Shown here: positions 1 through 12,959 of the stretch, piece after piece | How positions within the stretch are numbered: the stretch's first letter is position 1 | How the letters are laid out: the number at the start of each line of letters is the position of its first letter | Origin: Areca catechu | Lineage: Eukaryota > Streptophyta > Magnoliopsida > Arecales > Arecaceae | Direction of reading: 5' to 3' | Assembly (NCBI GenBank): GCA_021397845.1 | Contig: CM038046.1 | Coordinates: forward strand, 5,375,001-5,439,000 | Length of the DNA stretch: 64,000 nt | Notes under the pieces: generated by a model | What the model saw: the letters and a program-made list of their open reading frames with translations, nothing else | Database searches by the model: none | What the model was told of the DNA's origin: nothing | Position numbers and translations under genes: made by a program

Positions 1-756
1 AAAAAAAGGCATCAACGTTATATCAAGGAAAACACTAGAATGTTATATATATATATATATAATGTTTGTTTTCTTGACTCAAAAGACTCGATAAAATGAT
101 TTGATCCACTAAAAAGCAGTAGAACCATACAAGTGACCGAGTCTATGATGCAAACGATGTTAACCAGCTTACACCGCATCCATAACGGAGGAAGACTCCC
201 ACGGGTGGCAACAGTATGGCCAGTAGTACTTCTAGGAACGTCTCGGATCCCATCTCTTTGATGCTATCCTTGCTGCTTTAAACTTTGACAGCGAGATATA
301 TAGGAACAAGGATAGGATTTCTCTTGGCGAAGGAGAGGAAGGAGGAAATGGGCACTGGAATTCTGGGAGTCTCTAAGGTCGGAGGTGGTTTAAAGTTTTA
401 ACGGATTTGGCTTATAGAACTGGAACGTGGCAGGTGAAGGTAGCCTTTGAATGACACGCGCGCCACTTGTGCGACACGTACCCACCTTAGATTAGGAACA
501 TGGGTTGGAGGGTCGGTTGATTGGGCTTTTACCCAGAATGTATGGGTAAAAGTTATTGGCTGGTCCGCGCACCTCATTTTTACCCCACGGTGATTCTAAA
601 TGGTAATTCCAAGTTATAACAGTTTGATAGAATGATTATCATGTAGAATTGTAGATTTAGTGTGGTCATGTATGATTTAAGTAACACGTTGTCATCATGA
701 AGTCCACGGAGGTGGTAAAACTTTGATAAAGAGATGTCTTGATGGCTTCGTTATTA
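1..756. other. Intergenic, nothing recognised
   Basis: No coding frame of useful length or recognisable motif is visible. A short (AT)n run lies at about 45-62. The base composition is mixed up to about 600 and then becomes AT-rich towards the inverted-repeat element that follows. Confidence 0.5.
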
Positions 757-1766
757 GAAACAAAAATCATATGAGGTGGACACCATGGAATATCAAATTA
801 GACCATTTCATAATTTATCATTTTTTTTTTTTAAAAAAAATATCAATATTAAAAAATAAGTTTACAATTTAATTTTTTTTTATCAATGGAGTTATTAATT
901 TCATAATTATAATACTTTCTTTCTTTCTCGTTTTTGATACATATTTTTTATTGATACATACTACATGATCATATGATACATATTAAATAAATTAATCATT
1001 AAATAAATCGATACAGGCCTCTAAATAAATCAATACATAATATATAGAATATAGCACTCACTAATATATAATATACGACTAAATGATATAGGCTTGTTTT
1101 ATAAACACCCGGCAGCAATTTAATACATATCTATAGATAAATTAATACATTATTTTTTAAATATAATATTTATCAATATACAGTATATGATCGATTTATA
1201 CATATAAAAAAAATATTTATTAAATATTTCAATATATACTTCTCGATAAATGGATATATAGTTTGTAGAATATAGTACTCACTAATACACGGTAAATGAC
1301 CAAATAATATATATTTAATGTCTTACTAACTTTTTTGATACATATCCAGTAGCAACCCACTATATATACATAAAAATTGATATATGGTTTCCGAACATAT
1401 TATTCATCGGCACATAATATATGGCTAGTTGATAGTAAAATATTAATTCGATATTTCAATATATATTTTTGAATAAATTGATACATTATTTGTAAAACAT
1501 AACCCTTACCGATTAATATACGGTACATGATCAAATAATATATACTAGATAACTTATCGATACATAATATGTATCGATAAAAAATATATATTAAAAATAA
1601 GAAAGAAAAAGAATATTATAATTATAGAACTAATAATTCTGTTAATAGAAAATATATTTGATTTTTAGATTTCATCTTCAAGATTGATGTTAAAAGAAAT
1701 ATGATAAATTATTAAATTTATTCTAAATGATATTTTAAGATGCCTGCCCTGTATGATTTTTATTCC
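757..1766. mobile_element. Long-TIR AT-rich foldback element (MULE/MITE-like)
   Basis: The two ends are imperfect inverted repeats of about 200-230 bp. The left arm (about 757-960) and the reverse complement of the right arm (about 1540-1766) share the blocks AAAAATCATA, AATATCA, ATAATTTATCAT, ATAATTATAATA and TTTTTTAT.GATACATA in the same order and spacing. The interior (about 960-1540) is a degenerate run of GATACATA-type units with no coding potential. Long TIRs around a non-coding AT-rich core are typical of non-autonomous Mutator-like elements or large MITEs. I could not find a convincing target-site duplication, so the outer edges are uncertain by about 10 bp and the superfamily is inferred. 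Confidence 0.55.
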
Positions 1767-4700
1767 ATTACTGGTGGTATAATTTGCTCGAGTGCTGTCT
1801 TACGGTTGACATAGCCGCATGGAATTCACAAGATACATGGTCGAAAAATACTTTCAGCTTCTTATGAGATTATGTGGTTAGGAAAAATACTTGCTCAAGC
1901 TTCTTTGCCACTTGATTGACTTGTTGATCTTGGAAGCCTCTCGGGGAAGTTCCTCGCTTCCTCCATATTTCGTCGAGGACCCAAAAAAAAAAAAAAAAAG
2001 AAAAAAAAAAAAAAGAAAAAAGAAAAATGAAATCCTGCAAGCCGCCTTACCATCGATTGTCCATATATAAAGTCACAACGTCACATCTCGATCGCATTTT
2101 CTTTTTTTTTTTTTGGTACAAAGTTGGGCGGCTCGATCGGGGCTAAAGTCTAGGAAATCTTGCAGACGTTGTGTTAGTCCTAAAGAGTGTGAAATATGGG
2201 TATTAAGTTTCTATCAGAAAGTCTCCTTTCATAGCTTCAAGTGCAACCCGGTCTACTGGTTGATTACCTACTCAGACGAATATGACTTGCTTGAAATGCA
2301 AAGCACGTACTTTTCCATTATTGCAGTGTGCCTTTGAATGTTAGATTGGTGTCCTTTGGCTGGCCATCTCCATTTATCTATGATATAATTGTATCAATAG
2401 TCTCTTTCAAGCCAAATTTATTTATTTGGTATCGAAGAATGGCACATCTAAATCTAGCCCATGCTGCCATTGTGACTGAGTAGAATTATTAACATAAGAA
2501 GCAATAATTTCTGTCATATAATAATATGCTACTCTTACCATCTAAACTGTATTTGGGTTTAGTTATTCATTACTTCTTGTCCAAACTTTCCACGCCATGA
2601 AGGCATTAAAGATCTCGGCCTCCTCTCTGTCGGGATGTCTGCTATGATGTTTATCCGCATTGGCAAAGAGGAAGGCTGAATTTGTTTCGTATTGCCAACA
2701 TTAGCCGGTAAATCTCAGGCACGAGTCACAATTTTCATGCCTAGGTATGAGATTGCTACGCTCAAAAATTTTGAAGACGATTTTTTGGCTGGATTCAATC
2801 GAGCCACAGATTGGGCTTCTCCGAACGAGCATTCTCGCCTGCAAGGAAACCACGTTGCCGGAGAACTTCTCGGGGAAGCACCGGAGGATACAACCAAAAG
2901 AAATTATGTAATTAGGGCTAATTGTTTTACTGTAAATTTTTTTTTTTTCTTCCCGCCTTTCATTCTGAAATAGAGAGTACTAATTTATCTATAGATGTTC
3001 TTCAATTTTCATCGATATGTACGTGGCTGATATGTTAAATAACTTAAATTATAAATATAATTTTTTTTGATTAAAAAAAAAGAATAGGAGGTGACCATAA
3101 TACTTCCTACCCTATCCAAGAATGTACAATAATAAAAATAGCTCAACCATTTTTTATCGTATTGGGTGAGTAAATTATACCAGCCCCGCAATGGCTTCGA
3201 CTGATCTAATAATCAATCTATGTATTCATATCCAGGCATCAAGGATAAATATCAATTATAAGTACGATTTGAAAATGAAAAAGATGGCCGGCATTGTAAA
3301 TAATCAAAAGTTTAAGAATTTTTTTGGAAGTTGCTCTTCTACTATCTCTTTTCTCTCTCTCTTCCCGACCGAGCACTATCCCGATCGGGGGCGAATGAGG
3401 GACAGTATACGGTGGCAAGAAAATAATCGATCATGAATGGCAGATATGTAAGAAGGGGGCGAAGGAGGAGGAGGGGTGGCATCGGATGGTGGGGAAAAGG
3501 ATGGAGGAAGAGAAGGGGCCGTATTTGATGATGGAGAGATGGGCGAAGAAGGAAATAGCGTGCAGCAGCAAAAAAACAAATGACAAAAAAAACTAACCTA
3601 GAAAATATTATTATTTTTTTAAATATATATATATATATATATAATATGATAAAATTATGATATTTTTAAATATCCTTTATAATAAAATATTATAAAAATA
3701 ATACTGTAACAAAATTTATAAAATTATAGTTTAAATCGGTTAATCTCAAGTAAGCTCTAGAAGACCTTGGCTACCAAAATAAATAATCGAACCAAGAATG
3801 CTTCGAGCGGGTCACTTGGAGAAGAAACATTCATAAAGAACAATGGGAAAATTACTATCGTGGCAAGCAAATAGACCGTAGGTAGACTTGCTTTCGGCTA
3901 CGGCGAACACGTTTGCATATGCGAAATATTGGATTGATGACCATTGCAAAATACACAACCAAATGGTGGAAAGATTAACGCGAACAGACTTTCTAAATTC
4001 CAACCCTAAAAGAAAAGGCCAAACATCGTTAATTTTCTCAAACATGATTTTGGTCGGACCCAGAATTTTTTTACTTCTCATTACTCCTGGTCATTATTTT
4101 ATTATTATTATTATTATTTTTTTCTGTTAATTTTATTTGTTGGTCTTCAAATATTATCGTCTCGACAAAAATTAGCATGATTAACAAGTGAATGGTCCGA
4201 GACACAACATGTCATTTCAACGAAACATCGAATGTCGGCACGGGAAATTGGCAGAGGCGGATGGTTCAAGAGATCCAATCATTTTGTTTTTCCCTCTCTC
4301 TCTCTCTCTCTCCTTTTTTTTTTTTTAAATAATTTACCTGTGATAGCAGCACGATCTATGATAATTTTATCCTATGCCCATGATGGACCTAATACATCTA
4401 ATAATTTTTTCCAATTCCACCGGTACATAGGCTGCAGATGGGTTTGGATAAAATGAAACAGGGGAGAAAATGGGAGGGAGGCTTCTGTGTACATTATTTT
4501 TACCCCCTCTTCCTTGTTTATTATTTATCCAGGCTTTTTCCTTTTAGGCAAGAAGACACGGGGGAGCGGCCAGGGGGATTCGGCCCACGTGGGTGCGGTC
4601 CCCCGCCCTTCGATGGACCGGGAGGGGGAAAGGATTCTCGCGTGGTCCCTCCGCGCCACCCCCTCCACTAACCCGTTTCTTGCGCCGCTCTCAACCTTTT

Positions 4701-5930
4701 TTTTTTATTTTATTATTTTTTTTCTTTCTTGCTTTTCTTTTTTGGTAATACCCTCGCACGACTGCTTTCCAGAGATTGCGTGCTTTCTTAACCTCACCGT
4801 CCAGCACGAGATTCGGGTTCTTTGGATCTGGTCTCTGGCGGTATTTTTTCGGACTTCTCGGCCAAGTGATACGTTGATGAAGCTTAAGAAATGGTTAAAG
4901 AGGATAAGGAAGTAGAAAACCGTGGAAATTATTGAAGAAAAAGGGCAGTGTTGTTGGAGAAAGTGTGTCCACCTTGTTTACTGAAACAAACAAAAATAAA
5001 TAAATAAGATGAATTCTTCTTAACTGCAATTCTCATAAAGGTTTTTTTTTTTTTTTTGGGCATGCCTGGTTTTCTCGGACCTCGAATTCTAAGTTATATA
5101 TTGCATTAATTTAAAGTACAGTAATCTTTTCCATTTCAGAGCCTGATTACATAATTTGTTCTTATCATCCAAATCCTTTTTTAGTCCGGGTAAATAATTG
5201 ATCAATACATCCGGTTCCATATATTTTAGATTATCAATTTTTGATAGAAACAAAATAGATTTAGATTGGTTTTTATTGAAAATTTTATAAGCCTATTTTC
5301 AAGCCACAATCTCGAAAGAGATTGCTGAATGCGAGACCAGACCTAGGGACAGTATCCTAGTAGTATGGTAGTCTTTGCAATATCTTCGTTGCCACATCAT
5401 CCATTCCTTCATGATTGTTGGAAGAAAATCTACTTTACCTCCTAGTTTGATATAGACCGAGCATGGATAAAAGTAGCATCGAAAGCTAATGTCAACCGGT
5501 TCAAGCACCTTGTTACCTTTGATCGAAGCAGGAAAGAACCTTAACAATATTAAAAGAAGAACAAAAAGGAGAAACTTATCAAAATAAAACATCCATGATT
5601 AGTATTAAAAGAAGACCAACATTTCTTTGGTCAGCCAGAAATACAACGGGCACCAACTCTGGATGCAGCACCCTCTTGTACATAAGGATAAACAATAATT
5701 ATAGCTCATTTGCGAGTGTCTGAACTTAGAAGTATTATCAAAATCATATATCCCAAAGAAAATAACTCACACTTATCCCAGAACTCTGCCCATTTCCCTT
5801 TTTTTTAAAGAAACGCCGAAAGACCGGACCCTATCAAGTCGGCAGGTTCCAAAAAAAGCCAAAGAAAACAAGCTACCCCTCCCCCACTCTCAGGCCTCGA
5901 CCCCACCCAGCCGCGCTACACCTTCAACCG
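1767..5930. other. Intergenic, AT-rich, no gene recognised
   Basis: Only short open frames without family resemblance occur here. Visible low-complexity features are A-rich and T-rich runs near 1982-2025, 2098-2115 and 5042-5058, an (AT)n tract at about 3626-3643, and a CT run at about 4292-4310. A GC-richer patch at about 4555-4680 has no open frame I can assign. The part from 5850 to 5930 is C-rich and leads into the tetraspanin promoter. Confidence 0.5.
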
Positions 5931-5934
5931 TTGA

Positions 5935-5942
5935 TATAAATA
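5935..5942 (+). promoter_or_regulatory. TATA-like box of the tetraspanin gene
   Basis: The sequence TATAAATA lies about 330 bp upstream of the tetraspanin start codon and is followed by a short (TA)n tract. A transcript starting about 30 bp downstream would have a 5' UTR of roughly 300 nt containing the GA microsatellite. The position fits a TATA box, but neighbouring (TA)n DNA makes the match less specific. Confidence 0.45.
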
Positions 5943-6151
5943 CTTATATATATATATATACCGCCCTGGCCCTCACGTTTCTGGTCCCATCACCGCCCTC
6001 TATGTTGTGTAATCCTGTGATAGAGAGAGCCCCCACAACCCAAAGGTAGCAGCACCAACTCACCCCCACGCTCCCATCGCTCCATCTGACATCCACCCTG
6101 CATCTCAATTACCGAAAAAAAGAAAAAAGAAAAAAAAAAAAAGAACCGAAG

Positions 6152-6153
<2 letters not shown>

Positions 6154-6213
<60 letters not shown>
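6154..6213 (+). repeat. (GA)30 microsatellite in the tetraspanin 5' UTR
   Basis: About 60 bp of uninterrupted GA dinucleotide sit 60 bp before the tetraspanin ATG, after a purine-rich A tract. GA repeats in plant 5' UTRs are known binding sites of BBR/BPC (GAGA-binding) proteins. A regulatory role here is inference. It is also a likely length-polymorphic marker. Confidence 0.85.
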
Positions 6214-6216
<3 letters not shown>

Positions 6217-6273
6217 AAAGATAGGCCAGGAAAGACTACTTTGTTAGTACCAGTGCCAGTGGTATCAGCAAAG

Positions 6274-9200
6274 ATGTTGAGGGGGAGCACAGGGATCATA
6301 GGAGTGGTGAACTTTATAACGTTTCTGGTGTCGATTCCGATACTGGGAGGGGGGATATGGCTGGGCGTCCGGGCCAACAACACGGACTGCCTCCGCTTCC
6401 TCCAGTGGCCTATCATCATCATAGGGGTGACCATCATGGTGATCTCCCTGATGGGCTTCGCAGGCGCCTGCTATCGCATCTCCTGGCTCCTCCGTCTCTA
6501 CCTCTTCGCCATGTTCTTCGTCATCGCCGCCCTCCTGGGGTTCATCGTCTTCGCGTACGCCGTTACCGACCGCGGCCAGGGCCAGGTCATCATGAACCGC
6601 AACTTCCTCGAGTACCAACTCTCGGACTACTCCGGGTGGCTCAAGGACCGCGTCTCCGACCCCGGCTACTGGACCAAGATCAGCGCCTGCCTCCGCGATG
6701 CCGGCGCCTGCAAGGGCATGGCCCGGTATGTCCATGACCCGACCACCGGGATGCTGGTGCCGGAGCCCGCCGCCGTGTTCTACCGGCGCCATCTCTCCCC
6801 TATCGAGGTGTGTTCTTTTGCTCTGTTTGCTGACTATTTAGGGGAAAGATTGGCTTTTTATTTCTTTTGAGCGAGACATATTTGATATTTATCCTTTTTT
6901 AGCAAAAAAAAAAAAAAAAAAAAGAGTTTGGTTTTTTAGGAGCGGGGGATCTGGAATTTTTGGGTGTCATTGTTCTTTAACAGTTGATTTGATTGTTCTT
7001 TAATTCATCGATTGATTTAATGGAAATTTGATCATGGTTGTCTTTTTCTTCTAGTATTATTTTGATTCGAATAATAACCGGAATCTATATGGATCCATAT
7101 ACTTATGGTAGTACATGATTTTTTTTTTTTAAAAAAAAAAGAAACTTCCATCTTCTCTCTTCCTCTCTCCATCTGTTCATTTACTTGTTTTTTTAATTGT
7201 ACTCTGCTAGTATCTTCAGTTTTAATTTCTTTTCTCGTGCCATATCAAGCATGGCGAGTAATCAGAGAGCACTCGATGATTTTCTTCTGACTTGCTACAT
7301 ATTTTTCCCTATTCCCTTCCCTCTAAAGATTTTCTTTGTAGGTATAGGGGTAAGAAATGGATATTTTATAGCATGCTAGCCTTCTAATTTCTCTTCAAAA
7401 CTTCTAAAATTAGGACCATAACTCGGTGTAACAATATATGTTGTTTACCATCCTGGGATGGCGATTGGGTCAGTATCAGTTGGGTAGGGCATTACCCTAC
7501 CCATACCCACCGTGCAATGGGAACCACTAGCCCATACCCTGTCGGATACCCATCTGGGGGCCGGTCGGCCGGATGGGACTGGTTGAATTAGAGAGGATGG
7601 ACTGTGATGGGTAAAGCTACAATTTTATTTTTTTAATACAAATTAATCAGATAAAAAATATAAAAATAAATTCAAGTACTTTACATAATATTAAATAAAA
7701 TAAGACTCAAAGATACAGAATGTAATAAATAAATAAATAAATAAATTTTCAATAATAAGAGAAAGTTATACAAAAATATTGTCCTTTAGAAAATCAAATA
7801 TCTCTTAAACTAAAAAAAATATTTAATAAAAAAAAAAGAAAAAGAAACACCGAAGCATGTATCTTGTAGACTTTCATATGATTAAATTCGAACATTATAT
7901 TTTCTCTCCATTATTGTTATTATAATCAACTTAATCATCGAGGTTTATATGTAATTGGATAGGGTTCGGGGTGGGCATTGCCATTATCCACGCTTGGATT
8001 AGATCCCATACAAAAATCAAGACCCACCCTCACCACTGACTCTAAACGGGATGAATAAAACACACCCCATTGAGGTCAAATTGGGTTGGGTGAGGTAGCC
8101 GATGAGATAGAGTAAATTACCACCCCTATTACCCTCTTCCTAGCATTGATTTAGACTTTTTTTTTTTTTAATGCTAGACAATAAAATAAAATGCTTCCTT
8201 AATAAAGTTAAGAGGATAAATTCAACAGTTATGGACGTCAACAAGAAGCTCTCCGTCCCATCTGATCGACTATTATTAATTGGAATATGGAACATGGTAG
8301 TAGAGGGAAAGAAAATGAAACAAGCATAGAAAGTCCAGCCCTTTTCTACTTTAAGATGATGTTAGAGATCTTTGTTAATAAAAAATGTACTCAAAGAACA
8401 CCGGGGCTGCATCATATGACAGAGCGACCATGGAGGTTCCTTCACTTGTGCAACAATCAGACAGGAGGACCACCATAGCTGCCTGCATGCATGATTGAGG
8501 AATGAGTTTTTTTTTTTTTTCGGGTGGTACCAACCACCATTAAAGATTGGGAGGGCAGCTTCCAATCAATAGAAGAAAGACCCATGGGAGGAAGAGGAAG
8601 GCTGGAGTGGCTTTCAACTCCTGTCGTTTGTCTTGATGGCTGATTATGTAAGGCCAGCAACATATGTTCTTTTATAGTGGGGTGTGGGGGGCATCCCTGT
8701 CATTGAATCCTCCCTGCATCTCTTGACCTCGCACCATAATTTTTTTTTTTTTTTTTTTTTTTGGGATAGGGATGGAGGCTGTAAAGATCAGCCCCCGGTC
8801 TTTACACACACCATAATTTTTAAGGATTCTTTTAGGTTCTTTGGTGCCAAGGAACTAACTTGAAGATGATCGAGTCTAGTTTAAGTTTGCATGGAGCTTA
8901 GCTTTTGTCTGCTTTCAAGAATACGTAGACCAAACTCTAAGTAGGTAATAGTTCTTAGCAGTACTCTTAGCCAGGAAATATCATATGACATCGATACATG
9001 GTCGGTACTTTTGATGGGCTCTCAGTCTAATTGAAGTAGTGCATATGGTAGATAGAAAATTATGATCCATGCCATAGATAAGATAAACTTTGCAATATAT
9101 GATGCCATTTCAATAATCTTCGCTTTTCTAAAATGAGTTAAGCTTCATTATTCGAAAAAAAAGAAAGCAATCAAGATGCTGGCATGGACCATGGTTGAAA

Positions 9201-9656
9201 ATTTGGTCCTGCACTGCAATTGATTTTTCAGAAGTTGGCATGGTGTAAGTCTTAAAAAGAGTGATGATGTTGCCAGACCTACTAACTCGGTGTTCTGCTT
9301 CGATGATGCAGTCTGGGTGTTGCAAGCCGCCCACATCTTGCGACTTCACTTATGTTAACGAGACTGTGTGGTCTTCTGGAGGTGTGACGACGGTGCCTGA
9401 TATCGACTGCAACAGGTGGAGCAACAACCAGCAGCAGCTGTGCTACCAGTGCGACTCTTGCAAGGCCGGGGTTCTTGCAAGCATCAAGCATAGCTGGAGG
9501 AAGGTCTCTGTGATCAACATCGTGGTGCTGATCATTCTTGTCATCGTATACATCATCGGGTGCGCCGCATTCAGGAACAGCAAGAGGATAGACAACGACG
9601 AGCCATTCGGAGAGAACAGGATGACCAAAGCAAGGCCTAGCAGGATCCACTTTTAA
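6274..9656 (+). CDS. Tetraspanin, TET3/TET4-like (two exons)
   Basis: Exon 1 is 6274-6807 and exon 2 is 9312-9656, joined in phase 0 across a 2504-bp GT-AG intron (GAG|GTGTGT ... GATGCAG|TCTGGG), giving 292 residues. Four hydrophobic segments lie at about 7-30, 45-66, 71-96 and 244-263. The large loop between the third and fourth holds the plant signature GCCKPP (residues 180-185), with further cysteines at 139, 146, 188, 211, 222, 225 and 228. Near the C-terminus come KRIDNDEP and a short cytosolic tail ending RIHF. The NNTDCLRFLQWP and YSGWLKDRVSD blocks match plant TET3/TET4. The length is normal for the family (about 270-290). The first ATG of the family-like N-terminus (MLRGSTG) was chosen; the frame upstream has no better ATG. 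Tetraspanins organise membrane microdomains at the plasma membrane and plasmodesmata. The specific role here is not known. Exon 1 is GC-rich at third positions. Confidence 0.95.
7453..8128. mobile_element. Non-autonomous hAT element in the tetraspanin intron
   Basis: The 676-bp segment begins CTGGGATGGCGA and its reverse complement begins TAGGGGTGGTAA, close to the TAGGGGTGGCAA-type ends of plant hAT elements. It is flanked by near-identical 8-bp duplications, TTACCATC at 7445-7452 and TTACCCTC at 8129-8136 (7 of 8). Subterminal regions are rich in GGGTTGGGT / ACCCACCC type words on both sides. There is no transposase frame, and the centre is AT-rich. It lies wholly within the intron and leaves both splice sites intact. 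Confidence 0.75.
8732..8821 (-). mobile_element. Short poly(A) retroposon fragment with 13-bp TSD
   Basis: The word CACCATAATTTTT occurs at 8732-8744 and again at 8809-8821. Between them lie a 22-nt T run and about 46 nt of unique sequence. Read on the minus strand this is a short body ending in poly(A), flanked by a 13-bp target duplication, the layout of a 5'-truncated SINE or LINE tail. It lies in the tetraspanin intron. The family was not recognised, and the T run partly overlaps the repeat word, which weakens the call. Confidence 0.5.
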
Positions 9657-12143
9657 CCGGGCTGTAGGTTATCAGTTTTGAGCATGAAAGAGAAATTGGA
9701 TCCTTGGAGGGTTTGGTATACGATCTCTTATCAAAGGTGTCCTCCTTATTTCACCAGCAATTGCTTCTTTGGTCTTGTAGTGACCCAAGGAAAAAGCAGA
9801 AGCTTGAATCAAAATTCTATGTGCTCGGTGCTTCTTGTGTCCTCGTTTTGTGTGGATCCGTTCTGTTTTGAGTACGGTAGAAGCTATGTGCTGCGAAACT
9901 GCGAGTTATTTCATCCTAGTCTCGTAGAAGTCCTGTTTTAGCCTATTCGAGTGTCTCTGCTCGTGTCGAATAATCATTACAATCGCGTGTTTTATTTTTA
10001 TTTTTTTTTTCTCAAGTAACTGAAGTTTAAGATTGGCATTTCTTGAATTGTATTGAACGACAAAGTTTTACAAACCGAAAGAAGAATTTTCTGTGGATCC
10101 TTTCTGGAGACCCTCGATGCCAGTGATGGCAGTGAAAGGAAAAACTTCACCATCTGGTCTCCGTACCTGCCAGGGAGGCAGATTATTTGTAAAAATGATG
10201 TTTTTTTAAAGCATGGTCCTCCCTCCGTATTGGAAGCAAAAATAATCTTCCCAACTTATTCTAACTTTTTTGCAATCTCGACTACCAACCGTAGCAAGTG
10301 TCGGTGCTAAACCGAAATATTAAACATTGAAGTTGGCTCGGTCGTAATGCTACGATCGAGACTTTGTTTATGTAATTTAATTAGTTGTTTTGTGCCTGCT
10401 TCCATGCATTTTCCATTGGTCCCGAGCACCTGCAAATCTAATTACCATGGTTGGCGATCATCTTATTTATACATATTCGCATGAAACCGGCTCTAAAGCA
10501 TCTTAAAATTTCCAAAATGAATAAATGGGCCAGAGTTGTAGCACCCGGGAATAAGCCAACAAGAGCATTCGCACAAGCTATGGGACACGCTTATTGGTAA
10601 AGTAGAATATGAAAACAAAGAAATTATTAGAATGTCGATTCAAGTGTTAATAAGCTCTTTATGCTATTATTATAGGACACGATTATATGTTTTTGTTTAG
10701 ATATTTTCTACACAAGGTTGCATGTTATAATTTGAATCTAATGTTTGAACTAGTTCCTGCAAAACTGCGGAGACTGGTTCAAATTAACTTTAAGATTTGA
10801 CTCATCGTATAAACCTCCTTTAGAAACATGATTTATTAATGAGTCCTTATATATCCAGTCCTTACCACTACCATTAACAAGTCCTTTCTGCTCCCATGGA
10901 ATGCAGTATCCGATATTTGATTACCGTTATTTATTCTTGGAAGTATAAGTCATAAGTTCTTCCTGTTTTTCAAAGTGGTACTGGATATTTAGTAGTCAGT
11001 GCTCGAAGACTTTGAACTTTTGGGAGAAAAGTGAAGGGCTCGAAGAGGCTTCGATCGGTACCTAAATTTTCTGAACAAGGGCTAATTGACACCCTGTGAG
11101 GTATCCCTCTGCCATATATATATATCATGGCAAGAGTGTCATGTAGGGCTTCGTGGTTATCTTATATGCTCCATTCACCACTTATTCAAGTACCGTCTCC
11201 AGTGCACGGCCACATATACCCAGTGCACCTGTACGCAGCAAAGTTTCAAGTAGGGTAAATGAATGGGCCGGGCTTGGTCTCTCAATTGGATCAATTTTGT
11301 TGTCAATATGGCCTCCACGTGGATCCATCGATGGTCTTTCATCCCGCTACCTGGGAATCAACATTCTGTAATTTTTAAAAGGGTATTACCATTAGATACA
11401 CCGATGCAATCATCCTTGCAGAGACTCTGGAAAAATTCATGCTAAGTATCGATGGCATGGAAGATGGACATCTTCATCTTCTATGGCATGACCAACATAA
11501 TCATATATGCTCCATAATTTCAACATAAGGACGATATTCTTCTGACCAACTGAATATTTTGTGTATCGAGATCTGCCAGTTCGCTTGCCCGTGAAGTCTC
11601 TTGGCAGTTGCACCAAAGAGGATTGTAGTCTGCTTGTCTTATGATTACCAAATTGGGGTATATTTGCTGGAGTCACTATTCTTGACAGAGTGGAATCATG
11701 CAAGAAAAATAAAAGAAGGCAGTTTCACTGCTATGTGATTAAAGAAAAGAAATTTTCTTTATCAAAGAAGAAAAGGAAAATCGTGAGCTAAAAAATGGTA
11801 GATTTTTTTTTTTGCTGAATGATTTGAGACTTGAGCAAGACAAATTATATATATATATATATATATATAATTCAAACTTCTTATCCTCAAAATTCAAACT
11901 CAAATTTAAAATTATGAAGATAGCATGTAGACCATTTCATGCAGATCGATTAAATTTTGGATAAAAATATTACCGTTTCGCTTTCCTGATAAATTTCTGC
12001 GTACGTGTTTAAACCATTCAGAAAGCACTGCAAACTTACAGGCCAACATGATTTTAAACCAGAAACAAAATCTTTATTCGAATGAACAAAAAAACATGAA
12101 AGCCTCTAGAAGTTTTTAATTAAGCTCGTTCTCTATATATTTC
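9657..12143. other. Tetraspanin 3' UTR and intergenic DNA
   Basis: The first 300-350 bases after the stop are probably 3' UTR. An AATAAT word occurs near 9968, followed by a T-rich stretch, but no classical polyadenylation signal stands out. Beyond about 10050 there are only short open frames without recognisable domains. An (AT)n tract lies at about 11847-11869. Confidence 0.45.
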
Positions 12144-12959
12144 TGTTGGGAAGCAAACCCGTTCCACGGAGTACTCGGATCCAACTTGATACTGTCATGG
12201 TGGAAGGGGAACAATTACCAGAAAAGAGATATAGGAGAAAAAAAAAGATTGCTTTATTTCTTTGGAAAAAAATCTTGTTATAACAAACAAGATAACACTC
12301 GACAGACCTTCTGAAAACCCATAAGCTTTTCGCCGTCCCGCACGTCTTCTCTCTTGCAGGCCTCATGCCCCAAGAATTCACGTACGCCACGCACGGACAA
12401 TACCTCAACGTGCGTCCTTCTCCAAAGCCCCGTGAATATCATCACGGCACAAGTCCTCCACGTGATATCTCCCTCACGTGCGCCTCTCTGCAGTCCATCA
12501 CCATGGTCTCCCACGCGGACTCTCTCACGTGTGGTCTCCAAGAAGCCTCCACCTTGGAACCATGAGCCAAGCCCCATGGACCAAGGCCTTCACGCTGATC
12601 TCTCCACGGTCTTCACACGACCGTGAGACCCCAAAGGGGTCGGCCTCTTGGACCCTCCTCCAACCGCACACCCCATATTCTCATATTTATAGCACATGGG
12701 GGACGTTGAAGCCTTCTTGAATTGGGCATCTGATATTAGACTTCTTGTTGGACTGCAACTACCTCTTGAATCTTGTTAGGATTCAATCACATGGACGGTT
12801 AGGATTTGTCTTGGACCAATAACAAACTGATTAGGATACCTCGCATGGTTGGGCTTATTAATTGGTTACAACCAACCAACTAACCAACCAATTGGCTAAC
12901 CTCCTAACCAATTTAACAAACCTGGACCCAACCCCATAACTCAATTGGGTTATGTTACA
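12144..12959 (-). mobile_element. Solo LTR (816 bp)
   Basis: On the minus strand it runs from TGTAACATAACCC to CTTCCCAACA, that is TG...CA ends with a short TGT/ACA inversion. Flanks are ATTTC (12139-12143) and ATCTC (12960-12964), a 4-of-5 target duplication. Within it, on the minus strand, are a TATA box (TATAAATA near 12690) and, about 450 bp further on, AATAAA (near 12255), the order expected for U3-R-U5. No retrotransposon coding sequence adjoins either end, so it is best read as a solo LTR left by recombination. The superfamily is not assigned. Several short open frames inside it are chance. Confidence 0.65.

Noticed and set aside
2692..2973. 93-residue plus-strand frame
   Set aside because: No recognisable domain, ends in a homopolymer-coded phenylalanine run, and has no splice partner; treated as chance.
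6265..6792. 175-residue minus-strand frame opposite the tetraspanin first exon
   Set aside because: Shadow of the GC-rich coding exon; the plus-strand product is clearly a tetraspanin.
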